A stretch of DNA of 64,000 nucleotides, taken from Hyperoodon ampullatus. Its lineage: Eukaryota > Chordata > Mammalia > Artiodactyla > Ziphiidae. Shown one piece after another: positions 35,063 to 47,150 of this stretch. Numbering within the stretch: position 1 is the stretch's first letter; every line of letters starts with the position of its first letter. Location: contig OX457056.1 of assembly GCA_949752795.1 (NCBI GenBank), positions 97,982,942 through 98,046,941 on the forward strand, written 5' to 3'. The translations under genes were made by a program, and so were the position numbers. The notes beneath the pieces are model-generated. The model was not told the DNA's origin and searched no databases. It was given only the letters and a program-made list of their open reading frames with translations.

Positions 35063-36064
35063 TATATCTGTTAAGTGTTGTTTAATCCTGATGTTTCCTT
35101 ATTGATTTTCTGTCTGAATAATCTATCCAATGATGTACATGGGTTATTAAAGTCCCCTATTATTATTGTATTGCTATTTCTCCCTTTATGTCCATTAATA
35201 TTTACTTCATGTATGTTGGTACTCCTATGTTGGGTGCACATACATTTATAAATATATCTTCTTGCTAGATTGACCCCTTTATTATTATATAATGCCCTTC
35301 TTTGTTCTTTATTACAGTCTTTGTTTTAAAGTCTCTTTGGCCTGATGTAAGTATAGCTACTCCAGCTTTCTTCTGGATTCTATTTACATAGAACATCTTT
35401 TACCATTCCTCACTTTCAGTCTGTGTGTGTGTCCTTATAACGAGTGAATCTCTTGTAGGCAGTATCTAGATATGTCTAGTTTTTTAATCCATTCTATGTC
35501 TTTTAACTGGAGAATTTAATCCATTTATATTTAAAGTAATTATTGATATGTACTTATGGCCATTGGAAAAAAAATGTTTTCTGGCTGTTTTGTACCTCCT
35601 CTCAGTTCCTTTCTTCTTCACTTTTTCTATTCCTTTGAGGTGTGATAACTTTCTTTACTGGTGTACTTTCATTTTCTTTTGTACATAGATACTAACATAT
35701 CTACTACAAACATATCTACTATATGTTTTTCTCTTTGGTTACCACAAGGTGTATATATAAAAACATATTTATAATAGTCTATTTTAAATTGATAACAACT
35801 AAAGTTTGAATACATTCTAATACTCTATATTTTTAACCTCTCTTCTACATTTTATGTTTGATGTCACATTTTACATCTTTTTATCTTGTTCATCCCTTAA
35901 GTAATTATTGTAGTCAATTATTTTTACTACTTTTGTGTTTTAATATTCATACTAGCTTTATACATGAATTTAGCCACTACTTTTACTATATATTAACAAA
36001 CATTTAGTAGTGAGATTTCATATGTTTTATTGTTCCCAATTAGTGCTCTTTATTTTCAACTTAA

Positions 36065-36960
36065 AGAAGTCCCTTTAACATTTCTTAAGAGGCTTTTTTA
36101 GTTGTGATGAACACCTTTATTTTTTGCTTGTCCATAAAACTCTTTATAACTCATTCAATTCTAAATGATAACTTTGCCAGGTGGATAGAATATTCTTGGT
36201 TAGAAGTTTGTTTTTTTTCCCTAGTATATTGTGGTTTTTTGTTTGTTTGTTTTTGTTGTTTTTGTGCTACTCTCTTCTGGCCTGCAAAGTTTGTGTTGAA
36301 AAAAAAAATCTGTTGAGAGTCTTTTTGGGGTCCCCTTGTATATAACAAGTTGCCTCTTGCTGTTTTTAAGATTCTCTCCTTATCTTTAAAATTTGATAAT
36401 TTAATTATAATGTGTCTTGTTTAGGCCTCTTTGATTTCATCTTGTTGGGACTCTCTGAACTTCCTGGATCTGGATGTCTATTTCTTTCCCCAGATTTAGG
36501 AAGTTTTTAGCCATTATTTCTCCAAATAAGATTTCTGTCTCTTCCTCTCTCTTTTCTTCTTCTGGGGGCCCTATGATGCAAATGTTCATCTGCTTGATGT
36601 CTTCCCATAGTCCCTTAAGCTATCTTCACTTTTTTCATTCCTTTTTTTTTCTTTTTGCTGAGCTGATTTGGTGAATTCCAGTGCCTTGCTTTTGAGTTCA
36701 TTTATCTTTTAGTCTACTTCAACTAGTCTGCTGTTGAACTCCTGTAGTGTGTTTTTTCAGTTGTTATTGTATTCTTCAGCTTGATGATTTCTATTTAGTA
36801 CTTTCTTATATTTTTAATCTCTCTGTTGAAGTTCTACTGTGTTCATCTATTCTCCCCAATTCAGGGAGCATCTTTATGACCATTACTTTGAACTCTTTAT
36901 CAGTTGAATTACTCTTCTCCATTTCATTAAGGTTTTTTTTTTTTCCCCTTACATTTTATC
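36065..36960 (-). pseudogene. L1 ORF1 remnant (copy E)
   Basis: This is the antisense of an L1 ORF1, recognised by the same block order as copy B (AAGAAGTCCCTTTAACATTTC, then the CTCTTCTGGCCTGCAAAG and AAATTTGATAATTTAATTAT regions and the TTCTTCTGGGGGCCCTATGATG block). It has many stops and homopolymer slips, and a G/T-rich expansion at 36235-36265. Confidence 0.65.
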
Positions 36961-38240
36961 TTGGAGACTTATTTGGAACATATTCCTCTGTTTATTCATT
37001 TTGCTTGACTCTCTCTGTTGGTTTCTATACATTAGATAGAACAGTCAACTCTCCCAGTCTTGAAGTAGGAGATGAAATTTATTGTTCAACCCTGTCCTGG
37101 CTCTTGGTTGTCTCAAACTTTTCTGATTTTCAAAGCAGCCCATTTTATTTTTAATGGCCCCCAATAGTTGAGGGTGTGCTAAGACCCATCAGTGTCCCAA
37201 AGGAAGGATCTCACTTAACACTAGATTCAGGCTGACTGGAAGCCACATCATCAGGCAGCTACTTTTATAGTATATAAATATATATAGTCCTATGAGTCTG
37301 TAAGCATAAAACTTGCTGGCTACCAGTGCCAGCGATCTAGGTGTGTCCTCTGTATGAAGTAGCAAAAATTGGGGCTCCAGATGAGTATATAAGCTCATTT
37401 CTAGGAGATATCAGTGAGTGCTAATAAGGCAGAGGGAGAGTGCAAATATGGTGTGTATGGCTTACCTTCCTTCAGAGCACATTTGTAGGCTACTAGATGT
37501 GTGCCAGTCCTGAAGTCTGCCCCTCAGACTGAAGCTCTAGGATGAACAAAATCCTCTTTCACAGAAAGAGATGGGGGTTTGTTTCAGTCTTCTTTCTGTG
37601 CAGTGTCTTAAGGATATAACCTGCCAAAAATTCTCTCTAATTGCTACAGTTCTCTGCAACCCAGGAAATCAAACTCTCCTGACCACAGCCAGGAAATCAA
37701 GGGACATTCTCTGGGCAGCAGGCACAGAGACTAGGATATTAGAAGTAAAAACCAGGGCACCAGATGTGTGTAAAAGCTCCCCTCCAAGAGATACTGGTTC
37801 TTTGAAGTGTGGCATAGGGAGAATGCAATGATAGCCTCTGATGAGGAAAAAGAAAGAGTAAAACAGAAAAGATGGTGCTCACCAGCTTTAGAAATGTATA
37901 AAGAGAGTGCAAAAATTGTGCCTGCCAGCACTTCTCCCTGGAGAGTATCCCAACAGGCCACTATCCCTCCAACTGATGCTTTATGATTAGCAAATGAATC
38001 TCTTTCACATAAAATCTTAGTGCTTTTTAAATGGCTGCTTCTGCCTTGGGCCTTGGGTCTGGTGTGTCTGCATGCCCTTTAAGAGGCATTTCTTAGTTTG
38101 CTACAATCCTTTGGGTCTTGGTAATGCGGGTTTCATTGGTTTTCAAAGCCAGATGTTTTGAGCGCTCATCTCTGGACCCTATATAGTGAATTTTAAGGCA
38201 TACAACTCTTGTCCCTTGATGAATAACAGTATACGAGTTA
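36961..38240 (-). promoter_or_regulatory. L1 5' UTR (copy E), degenerate
   Basis: The region lies upstream of ORF1 on the minus strand and is more GC-rich than the single-copy DNA to its right. The right edge is approximate. Confidence 0.5.
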
Positions 38241-38859
38241 CCAATAGAAACCAAACTGGTTTATAGTCACATGTGTACACAAATATTGAATAGATACAAA
38301 ATCTATTTCATATCCCTGAGCCCATAGGAAATGAGAATGAAAAGGGAGCGTTTAGAAGTTTTTGTGCTTCATATAATGGATGAGCATGTCATTGAGAGAT
38401 AAACTGTCCTTAGAAATTAGATGAAATGTTAACATGAGGTAGAATGTCAAGTACTTTCATTATCTTGTTTATTATCATGGTTCCACACTCTTTTCTCATA
38501 GTTAGGGCTGGGAAGTTAATTATCTAATGGTTGAATGAATAAGGGAAGACCCATATACTGATTTAAGGAGAAATTCCATCTGGAGTAAAAGAGCCAAGTA
38601 TTCACAGCACAGGACTGGGAAGATAAGAATTGGGATTCTTGCCAAGCAATTGATATCAATGAGATCTGAATGGGTAAAAATCTAGCAGATTTCCAGAGTG
38701 TAATGATGGAGTGCCGTGAACAGGTTATGTATAGAGATCTGGATAGGTCTGCAGACATCATAAATGTTTTACAAGGTTTAGATCATTCAGCAAATGGCAA
38801 TTTATAATAAAGTTAGAATCAGAATTTAAATTTGCTAGAGGTTTTGTGAGTATAGTTGA

Positions 38860-38935
38860 TAGAGTAAGAAAGGGCCAGCTTTGCCACTTTCCGTCAGTGC
38901 AACTCTGGATAAGTTGTTACTTTTTATTATTATTA
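38860..38935 (+). repeat. Possible MIR fragment
   Basis: The order of blocks TTTGCCACTTTCC, CAGTGCAACTCTGGATAAGT and TGTTAC resembles the MIR core (gccactt...tgtgaccttgggcaagttac). Short and diverged. Confidence 0.35.
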
Positions 38936-39983
38936 TTCTGCAAGATAACATTAATAAAATACTTCACAATAACATGAAATTTAAATAAAATATCAATTAA
39001 AACAATGCTAGAACATATAAAATGTTTATTAGAGACTTATTAGAAGAAAGAAGAGGAAGAGAAGCAAGAGAATAAGACCAAGCTGGGAGTCAGTGATGAT
39101 GGAATTGAATACTGGACAGATTATCACTACAATAATTTAGATTCAGAACCAACAAAAGGATCCAAGTAATTAAGGTAGCATGTGTAATCTTGTTCACAAG
39201 AGTAGGACAGAAGCTTATATATTAGGGTGAGGTCAAGATATCAGAGCTGGAGATACCACCAATTTTGACTTGGTTCTGAGTCACCTAAACATTAAGGTAC
39301 ATATAAATGCCTCTGGATTTTTCTAAATTGGAAAAAAAAAAAAAGCTCTAGCAAACACCAGCTGTGGGTACTGAGTATCCCAACAGTACAGATCCTGGCA
39401 AATTATATGACCAAAGATAAGAACTACTGTGAAAGACATATCTATTTTAGTTTCTCCAGGTAATCCCCTTGTGAAAATTCTGTTGGGCATGCTAATAACT
39501 AAGGTGGCAGCAGAGCTTTTAACAGAGTTAGAACTCAAGGCAGATTTTATAAACAAAAGTTGATTCCAAACACAAGTTCATGCCCCATTGTCATAGTCAG
39601 AATATCATGAGTGTAATCTGTGCTATCCAAGGAACTCCCCTGATCTTTATAGCATGGGCTTTTGTGAGTGTTTATTATAGTCTGTAAAGTTTGCCTTCAG
39701 TGACGGATTTGCAAATTTATTTGTATTTGATATCTATATTTAAAATTGTCATACATTTTCTATTTTTAATGCTTTGTTTAGATGCCTCCTCTCAAATCTT
39801 CTGTTACACACACAAGGCTATTTGCAAGCACATAAAGTGATTCAGTAATTGACCATTCATTAACAGGAGATCAGTCATATTTATCATGCTGGATGCTGTT
39901 TCTACTTAAGTGGGATGCAATTTTGGCCACTCATGAAAAAGGAATTATATGTGTTCTTCGATTCGTCTGCTTCTTCAAGCTTC

Positions 39984-40020
39984 TCTGCATTAGTGATCAC
40001 ATTTAGATCACTAATGCAGA
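39984..40020. repeat. Perfect 15-bp inverted repeat with 7-nt loop
   Basis: TCTGCATTAGTGATC (39984-39998) is exactly complementary to GATCACTAATGCAGA (40006-40020) across ACATTTA. The arms are perfect and lie in single-copy DNA. Confidence 0.9.
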
Positions 40021-43000
40021 AAGGATTCCTTTTGTGAATTTACCATATATATTTAAATATTCATATAATTATTAACTGTATATGTTATAATATAGACATT
40101 ATAAAATAAGAGATAATAACATGGATAATGAAGCCATGTTGATTTGTGTAACGATCTTGCCTTGGCTGCCTATTAGTCCAGAGATCAATTTTTTTCATGT
40201 TTAAAACTAACATAATGCTAAATTTAAGACTGATATGAAAAGTGAATATAATAAAGCCTATACAAATTTTAGTTTAGTGTCTATTCAATAAAATGCAGTA
40301 AATAAATATTATATATATGTATATTTATCTTCATTAGAATTGGGGTAGTAAAATGGACTTCTGAGTTAAGCATCAGACAACTACTATAGGATTAAGTAAA
40401 ATAAGACTTTTCATACTACACTTGATTATCTATTGGTACACCAGAGTTGAGCTTCATCCCTGATATTTAGACAACATCTATCATTCAATGTCAGATTAAT
40501 TTTGCCCTTTAGAATGCTAAATAGACAAATGTGTATGTCAGTCACATTTATGAAAATATTGTGTGTGGTCAGTTATAAAATGGTCACACAGGTAAACCCT
40601 ATTAATTAGTGTAATCTCAGTACTATGAAGAAGATACTTTATTTGGATTATAGAAAATATTTTAATATTAAATTTAAATCACTTTTATATTCTATATATA
40701 ATTTGTATTGAAAAATACCTTTATATGCTTTACATATTCAACTTTGATCCTCAGCTTGTATATACATGTATAAATACACATACATGTATATATTGCATAT
40801 AAATAATGTTAATTGTTAAAATTCATTTTATGTGTATTCCAATATAGAAATATAAAATATTTTTAAAATAGAGAAATAGATTGATAAAATTATTCTTCAA
40901 AGAGTTTTATTAACCACATATGTCTATAAGAAAAATATCATGGAGTCCATAAATCTCTTTGATTTTTAACTATTAATATCAAGCTTGATAACAGTAATTA
41001 CAATATAGTATAACCCTAATTTTGTATAATTGTTTGGGATAACAGCATTCATAACATCAAAATAACTCTTCAATACAATTCTTTAAATTAGATATTTCCA
41101 TGTCAGCTATAAGTATTTCAGGAAATACCTTATTTGGAAATTCTTCACATTATATAATAATATTAACTCTTCAATATATTCATGAGTTGAAAAATCTCCA
41201 GTATCATCTACAATATCAATCACACAGATATAAAAATAACAATAATAAGAAAAAAGTTTTCGAAGAAAATGTCCCCCAATACACATTTAATTCTCACTAA
41301 TTAAACTTTAAAAAAACTTTTGAAATGCTTAAAATGTTTCTTTGTAATTTTGAGATCTTGGAAGCTCAAAATTCAAACAAAAATTATTAAGTAATTTACT
41401 AGAAGCTGCCAACCATTTTCAACAGTTAAAGAAGAAAAATTTTCATTGTTTGTGGATGATATAGCCCCTAGGAAAGTTCCTTTTAAAAAACATGTTACTA
41501 GAACATTTCCTTTATTTACTTGTTGCTATGTCCAAAAGGTTACCGAAATCATTAAACATCTTATTTTTTGCTTTATTCATAAGACATCTAGATATAGAGA
41601 AACCACCAGAATTCTATTTTAGGTCTGACCACATGTTGAGTCATTTCTCTCATTTTAGTTGCTTGCCACAAGATATCTGGGAATAATACAGCAAAATCAT
41701 GATGAATCTCTTTGAATAAATATTTATGAGAAGAGAAATCAGTGAAGATAATTTTCATGCAAGTGTCAATAGCAATGGAACATACGTGGTAGTAGTTTAA
41801 AATTTATTAAGTAATCATAAGGATACATTTTCCCTTAATACACTTCAATTGAATATTAGGATTGGAATTATAGCAGAGTGTAATGTAACAAAATTATTGG
41901 CTGTATGCAAAAATAGTGGATCACTTTCATCATTTTTCTTCACTAATTTTGAAGTTCCTTATCAAGTACATTTACAGGTTATTTTAAAAAGATAGAGAAA
42001 CAACTAATAAATGTATAAAAGAATGCTTGAATCAGTCTATCTTTATAGCATAATGTGAGGCAATCAGTACTAAATAGCAATATTTTACCAATAATTAATC
42101 CTCTAAATTATTGTTAATGACTACCAACTTTTTCAGTAGTTAGAGGGACTCTTAAGATAACCCAAATAGTTTATTTGTGAGAAACTCTGGAAGAGACAGT
42201 TGAAGTGTTGGGCCTTGAAAATAAAAATGATTCTTACTTGCTAATTGCTATAAAAATCCCCTCTGATTCTCCTATTGTAAGTTGATGCAGATAAAGCTTC
42301 AGAGATTATTTTATTATTTTGAATATTAATTACCTTGTTCCACTGCCACATTTCTAGATCCAAAGTTTAACAGCGTATCTTTTTTTTGAATGATTATGTA
42401 AAGAAATGAGTGTATGTAAAAATATGATAAAAATATTTTGGTCAGCTTCAGAAATAGTCAAATTTATATTCTTCTATCATTTCATAAATCTTCAGTTTGT
42501 ATTAAAGGAACTTGAATATCATAATCATCATCATCCTTATCAAATTTTCAAGTCCAGGGATTGAAAAATACTCTTTATCTTAGATTTTACTAGGGAAGAT
42601 AAACGTACTTACTTGTTACCAGAATTCTTTCAACAAAATCTCTTACATGATAAAATAAGCCAAACTATGCTTTGTTCTTTTACCAACAGAAAATGAACAT
42701 TAAAAACTGTTTATAGCACAGATGTACAATGAAATGACCACTGATAGAATCAAGCAGATTGCTGCACTGAAAGACTATTGTTCATGTACAACAGGTTCAA
42801 ATTTTTAAAAATCTGTCTACCAAAGCTTTAGTAATAAAATTGTAATATTATTATCTCAAATTAAATTTTAGATGTATGTTCGTATCTCACTAATTTAATC
42901 TACTCTGTTGACATAAAGACCATGATAGGTAATTGACTTTAACCCTTAAACACATAAAATCTGGCCAAAATATATATTTGGTATCCTTCTACAAGTGCAG

Positions 43001-44744
43001 CATCTTATTAAAACCTCCACTATTTTTTTTTCCTAAAGTACTACATCTCTCCTCTGCTGATACACAAAATCTGTATAATTTTGGCTATCAGGCTGATTTA
43101 TTCATAATGGGAAAGTGAAAATGACCAAGTATGAAAATATCTAGAAAAGTCAGGATCCTGCTGGGTTTAAAGGAAAAATGCCACAACATACTCAGAACTC
43201 ACAAAAGACAGATATGTGTTCTTTCAGATCTTAAGCCAAAGGTGAAGTAAAGCATACACTGGCAATCTGATTGCTTTCAAAGGTGCTAAAGGCTTAAGAA
43301 CATGTATAATTATTTTACCACTTAGCTACAAATTATGAGGTCTATACCAGGTGACCTTGAAAATCATCTTGGATTGTTTTGATCAAAGTAATTGTTCATG
43401 AATAAAACTCAGAACAATTTAAGTTGGATTTGTTTATTTTATGTTTTAACTTTCTCACTAGTATTCAGAAAGAATAATTATAAAATTTATTAATAATTAA
43501 CATTGCTGATCTGCTCTATATACAAATGGCTGTATTCAGTTTTGGATTGAAAGTTACCTTGAATTTGATAAACCCAAAGAATATATAATAGAGGAATTAT
43601 TCATACTTTTCATCCATCTGTAAACTGAATGGTACTTATTGGATGTCCTAGCATGTAAAATGCTATGTGGCTTATTATATAATTCACAATGGTGAATTAA
43701 ATTATAATATCTCAATATTTACTAAGAATGAAGGGTGTTCTTTCTGGGAAAGAAAAATTTAGTATTAAAATACTTTTATCAGTCAAAAAAACTAATAAAA
43801 ATTACCAAATATTTTTATTTACATATAGATTTTACTCAAGCTTATTTCATGTTCAATATGAGTCTAGTCAAGTTCTTTTCTGACCTATTGTCATCTCTTT
43901 AGACAACCTTTGCTTCTTTGCCATGTGTTGTTTGCATTGTCTATAATGATTTAGTGATTACACACACACATGATAGCTCTCATGTTCAGAGGATTTTTTA
44001 AAAAGCAAACCATCCCTACTTTAAGACATTCCTCATTATTATTATAGTAGCAGTAGATTCATTATTCCAAATAAGATTAAGTAGGATAAATCAGAAATAA
44101 GTAAGAAGGAACTGAAAAGAGAAGATAGAGCTAAAACTAAGTTTATGATAGGAGTGAGATATAGTTTTCTTTTCAGTTACTTTTTATATTTTTAATAATG
44201 CAACTTTGAATAATTAGAGAAGCATATATAAAGCACACTAAGCTCTTGGAATCTTTATCTTGTTCAAGGAGACAAATCTTGAAAGATGTATAAGATCAAA
44301 GAAAGGATATATGTATTTGATATATATGGATTTTGCTTATACTGTCCATTGTGTTCTAAAATAGAGTTAACTGGATAATTCAGGTGATGGAGCTAAACTT
44401 CTCTAATCTTAGTTATCAGGAGAAATGTTAATTCTTGTGCATATGTGAAAGTAGGAGTAATTATACCAGTATCCTAGTAATGGAAGTAAGTTATTTATGG
44501 TTATATCTTTAATATCCAAGTTATTTTGCATCTGTGGGAACAGAACTACATGAATTGGAGATGATAATACTAAAAAACTCCACAATAGGTTTCCACAGAT
44601 TATAAGATATATAGAATACATACCCATACTTCAAGACCGTAGAGATTTTTTTCCTTGCAAAGGAGAGTAAATAGTATTTAGAGTTTGATATTGACTTTCT
44701 TAATTACAAATTTTCTTTTCTTGTCCATTATAGGATATCTCATC

Positions 44745-45535
44745 TTGTTTTAAATATATTATTCAATTTCATACTCCTTAGATGAAAAACATTCAATCCA
44801 CAATCTACATACTAACCTCTTCTCTAATTTACTCATCTCAGAAATTGGTACCACTATCTAACCAGTTGCTCAAATAAAACATTGAATCATTTTTTGACTT
44901 ACAAATTAGTGTATCCAAATCTGACCTTTTTTCTGAACTCTAAACCAGTGCTGTCCAATTGAAACTTCTGTAGTGGCAGACTTATTCTATATCTGTACTA
45001 TCCAATATGGTAGCTAACTACCCATGTTCCTATTTAGCTCTTTAAAATGCAGCTAGTGTAAATAAGGAACTGAATTTTTAATTTTATTTAAGTAAAATTA
45101 ATCTAAATTTAAATATCCACATGTGGTTGTAGTGACCATATTGGATAGTGTAGCTCTAGATATATAAACCAACTACCTAATTTATGTCTTCTTTTGGATA
45201 TGCTATAAGAATCTCAAATTTAATATCCACTGGATTCAGGGCTCTGATTTTTTAGGCATACACACCGACTTGATCTCTCTCACTTTTCCATGTAAAATTT
45301 GTCATTTTCACTCTTTATCTCTTCATTTACATTACTAAAATTTGATGGCACTATCACTCCATTATTTTATACTCTATTATTTAGTAGGTTATGTATCTTT
45401 GCTGTTTCCTTGATTATAATGTAAGAAACATGAAGAAGGGATTTTACCCATCTTTATCACCATTCTATCCACAGAGTCTAGAATAGTGTTATATAGTAAT
45501 CCTTCAATATCTCATGAATAAATGAATGAAAAACA
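44745..45535 (+). repeat. L2 LINE 3' end, interrupted by a hAT element
   Basis: The left part holds the L2-like blocks TACTCATCTCAGAAATTGGT and CCAGTTGCTCAAATAAAAC. The right part (45400-45535) resembles the L2 3' tail, with TGTAAGAAACATGAAGAAGG, AGTCTAGAATAGTG and the ending ATGAATAAATGAATGAA. The nested element at 44946-45153 splits the two. Confidence 0.6.
44946..45153. mobile_element. Non-autonomous hAT element (MITE) in L2
   Basis: This 208-bp element begins CAGTGCTGTCCAAT and ends ATTGGATAGTGTAG (inverted: CTACACTATCCAAT, 11 of 14 matching). The 8-bp duplications CTCTAAAC (44938-44945) and CTCTAGAT (45154-45161) agree at six positions. It has a palindromic AT-rich centre and no coding capacity. 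It is of the MER type mobilised by Charlie transposases; the family name is not asserted. Confidence 0.85.
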
Positions 45536-45559
45536 TGCATTTTAAAAGGAAGAATCACA

Positions 45560-45830
45560 GTACTAGAGTCATAGACCAACAATGCTGAGATTAAAGAGCA
45601 AGATCTTTGTAGCTAGACATTAATTATTATTGGATCTGCCTTTTATGAGTAATCTATCCTCAAGAAAGTGACTGATTTAGCCTCAGTTCCCTCTTATGTA
45701 CACATAGATTATAAGAATACCTACTTTAGAAAGTTATTACAGTGCCAGAATGATACAAAACTTGTGTATGGCATATAGTCAATGTGTTGGCTATAATAAG
45801 AATAGAAATAATAATTGTTATTTCAGTGTT
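45560..45830 (+). repeat. MIR SINE
   Basis: The MIR block order is present: CAAGAAAGTGACTGATTTAG, CCTCAGTTCCCTC, ATTATAAGAATACCTACTTT, AGTGCCAGAATG, GGCATATAGTCAATG and the TAATAATTGTTATT end. It is strongly diverged, as expected of this ancient family. Confidence 0.65.
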
Positions 45831-46439
45831 AACTTTGATGTGATAGATATACTTAGCCAAGTTTCTTACATTTTCTGGGATCTGTTTAGGCATATGCTCC
45901 ATGAGTAGTTGAATATTTTGATACCCATTTTTAGAATAAGCAAATCTCCACAATACTGGAGATGAATTCGTTCTCTGGTGAGTATTTCAAATGAACTAAA
46001 AGTGTGCTAAATATGAACATAAAATAAAACACATGCTTTTCTTCCCCCTATTCAGTATCTTTATTATATATCAGTATTATAGGAAATCGACATCTCTCTA
46101 CCTCCTCAGTTCAAAATGCCTCAAGGAATCACAATACTGACCATTTAAAGTAACTTATTACTGTATATGTTCACTTTACTGTGTTCAAATTTCAGACTAT
46201 TGGCATTATCCAGTTTTCCTTAAGATTTTATCATATTTTGCCTTTTGAAAATTTTGTCTTCTTGAGAGATTTAACTTACAAAAGAAAAAGACAAGAAGAC
46301 ATAATGGTGTATAAGTTCAATCTGGAGGAAACTTTAATGTTATTTAATGACTTTAATCGGCATTTTTATAAGCAGCACAACAGTGCCAATAGATCATGAA
46401 ATTCTGATGCACAATATGTGTTACATTCAGAAAACAATG

Positions 46440-47150
46440 AAAGGAAAGTACACTTGGAAGAAAAAAGATAGTGGCTTCACTTTGGACTGAGCAGTAGAAA
46501 CCGTAACCACTGCACATGTCCATTAATCATCAAGTTACAGGAGCAGGACCTGGCAGTTGGGTAGAATGGACAATTTGCATTAAAAACCTGTCAATTTAAA
46601 ATGCAATAAAACCAAAGAAAATCAATAATAATACATTTAAATTCAAACAGTCATCACAGCCCTGCAATAGCAATCAATCATATTTACCAAAAGGCCTCGT
46701 ATATAATAATCCTCCTGATCCCTATATAATTACTAGCTTTGGCTCTTGAATTATCAACAGCTCTCATGGCTTATTGCTTCATACTTGCTTAATAAGCACC
46801 TGCAATCAATAATCTTGCCACAGAGTAAGAGGCAACCAGCCAGCCAGGCCCAGGGTGTAAATGCTGCAGAGGTGATCATTACATCGGTGTGAATGACAAG
46901 GAGGTGGCTGTGCTAATGGGAGAGGCATGCAGTAAAGAGGTAATTTAGAAAATCTGCTTGCTGGAATGTGTGGGTCTTACCAGGTTGGTGTTGTCTTAAC
47001 TATGGGGAACAGTCACCCTTGAAAACATATCTTCAAATGCCTCCCAAGATGTGCTTTCACAGTGATCATTATCTCCAGCAGCTGCTTCTGTATCTTGCTA
47101 TCAACATAACACATTCATTTTGCCTGAAATGCTTTTAATATGACTGAAAA
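46440..47150. promoter_or_regulatory. Candidate conserved non-coding regulatory block
   Basis: This repeat-free block has higher sequence complexity and GC than its surroundings. It contains a perfect octamer ATTTGCAT (46573-46580), ATCAATA motifs at 46621-46627 and 46805-46811 that fit ONECUT/CUX-type sites, CAATCAATCAT at 46671-46681 resembling PBX/HOX sites, and several TAATNA homeodomain-like motifs. No coding frame is present. Motif matches alone are weak evidence; the function is inferred. Confidence 0.3.

Larger units (their letters stand above)
28010..35535 (-). pseudogene. L1 ORF2 remnant (copy E), split by three insertions
   Basis: On the minus strand the endonuclease C-terminal part (34600-34840) carries EYTLFSSVHGTFRKIGHLLG and [11 protein letters not shown] pieces follow at 33821-34027 (ENYRPISLKNIDAKIFHKIL), 33430-33680 and 32639-32920 (NIKSLEENIGGKLIDIGMGD). 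The extreme C-terminus is near 28010-28196, left of L1 copy F. Nearly every ORF2 block is broken by stops or frameshifts. Confidence 0.75.
27530..38240 (-). mobile_element. Old near-full-length L1 (copy E) carrying three nested elements
   Basis: L1 parts in order on the plus strand are 27530-28209 (3' UTR and ORF2 C-terminus), 31921-32218, 32550-34845, and 35063-38240 (ORF2 N-terminus, ORF1, 5' UTR). Each break resumes in register with short duplications. Together they make about 6.5 kb. It is visibly more diverged than copies A-D and F, and looks like an older L1M-type family. The left edge may start a little before 27530 and the right edge lies somewhere near 38240. Confidence 0.75.
38241..44740. 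other. 6.5 kb of single-copy AT-rich DNA, no gene seen
   Basis: No L1 or SINE. A possible MIR core lies at about 38860-38935 and an inverted repeat at 39984-40020. No coding segment is convincing. Confidence 0.5.

Noticed and set aside
36747..37154. 135-codon ORF with membrane-like segments
   Set aside because: It is antisense to L1 ORF1 and 5' UTR of copy E; the apparent hydrophobic stretches come from pyrimidine-rich DNA.
39984..40020. microRNA precursor
   Set aside because: The stem is only 15 bp, too short for a standard pre-miRNA; reported only as an inverted repeat.
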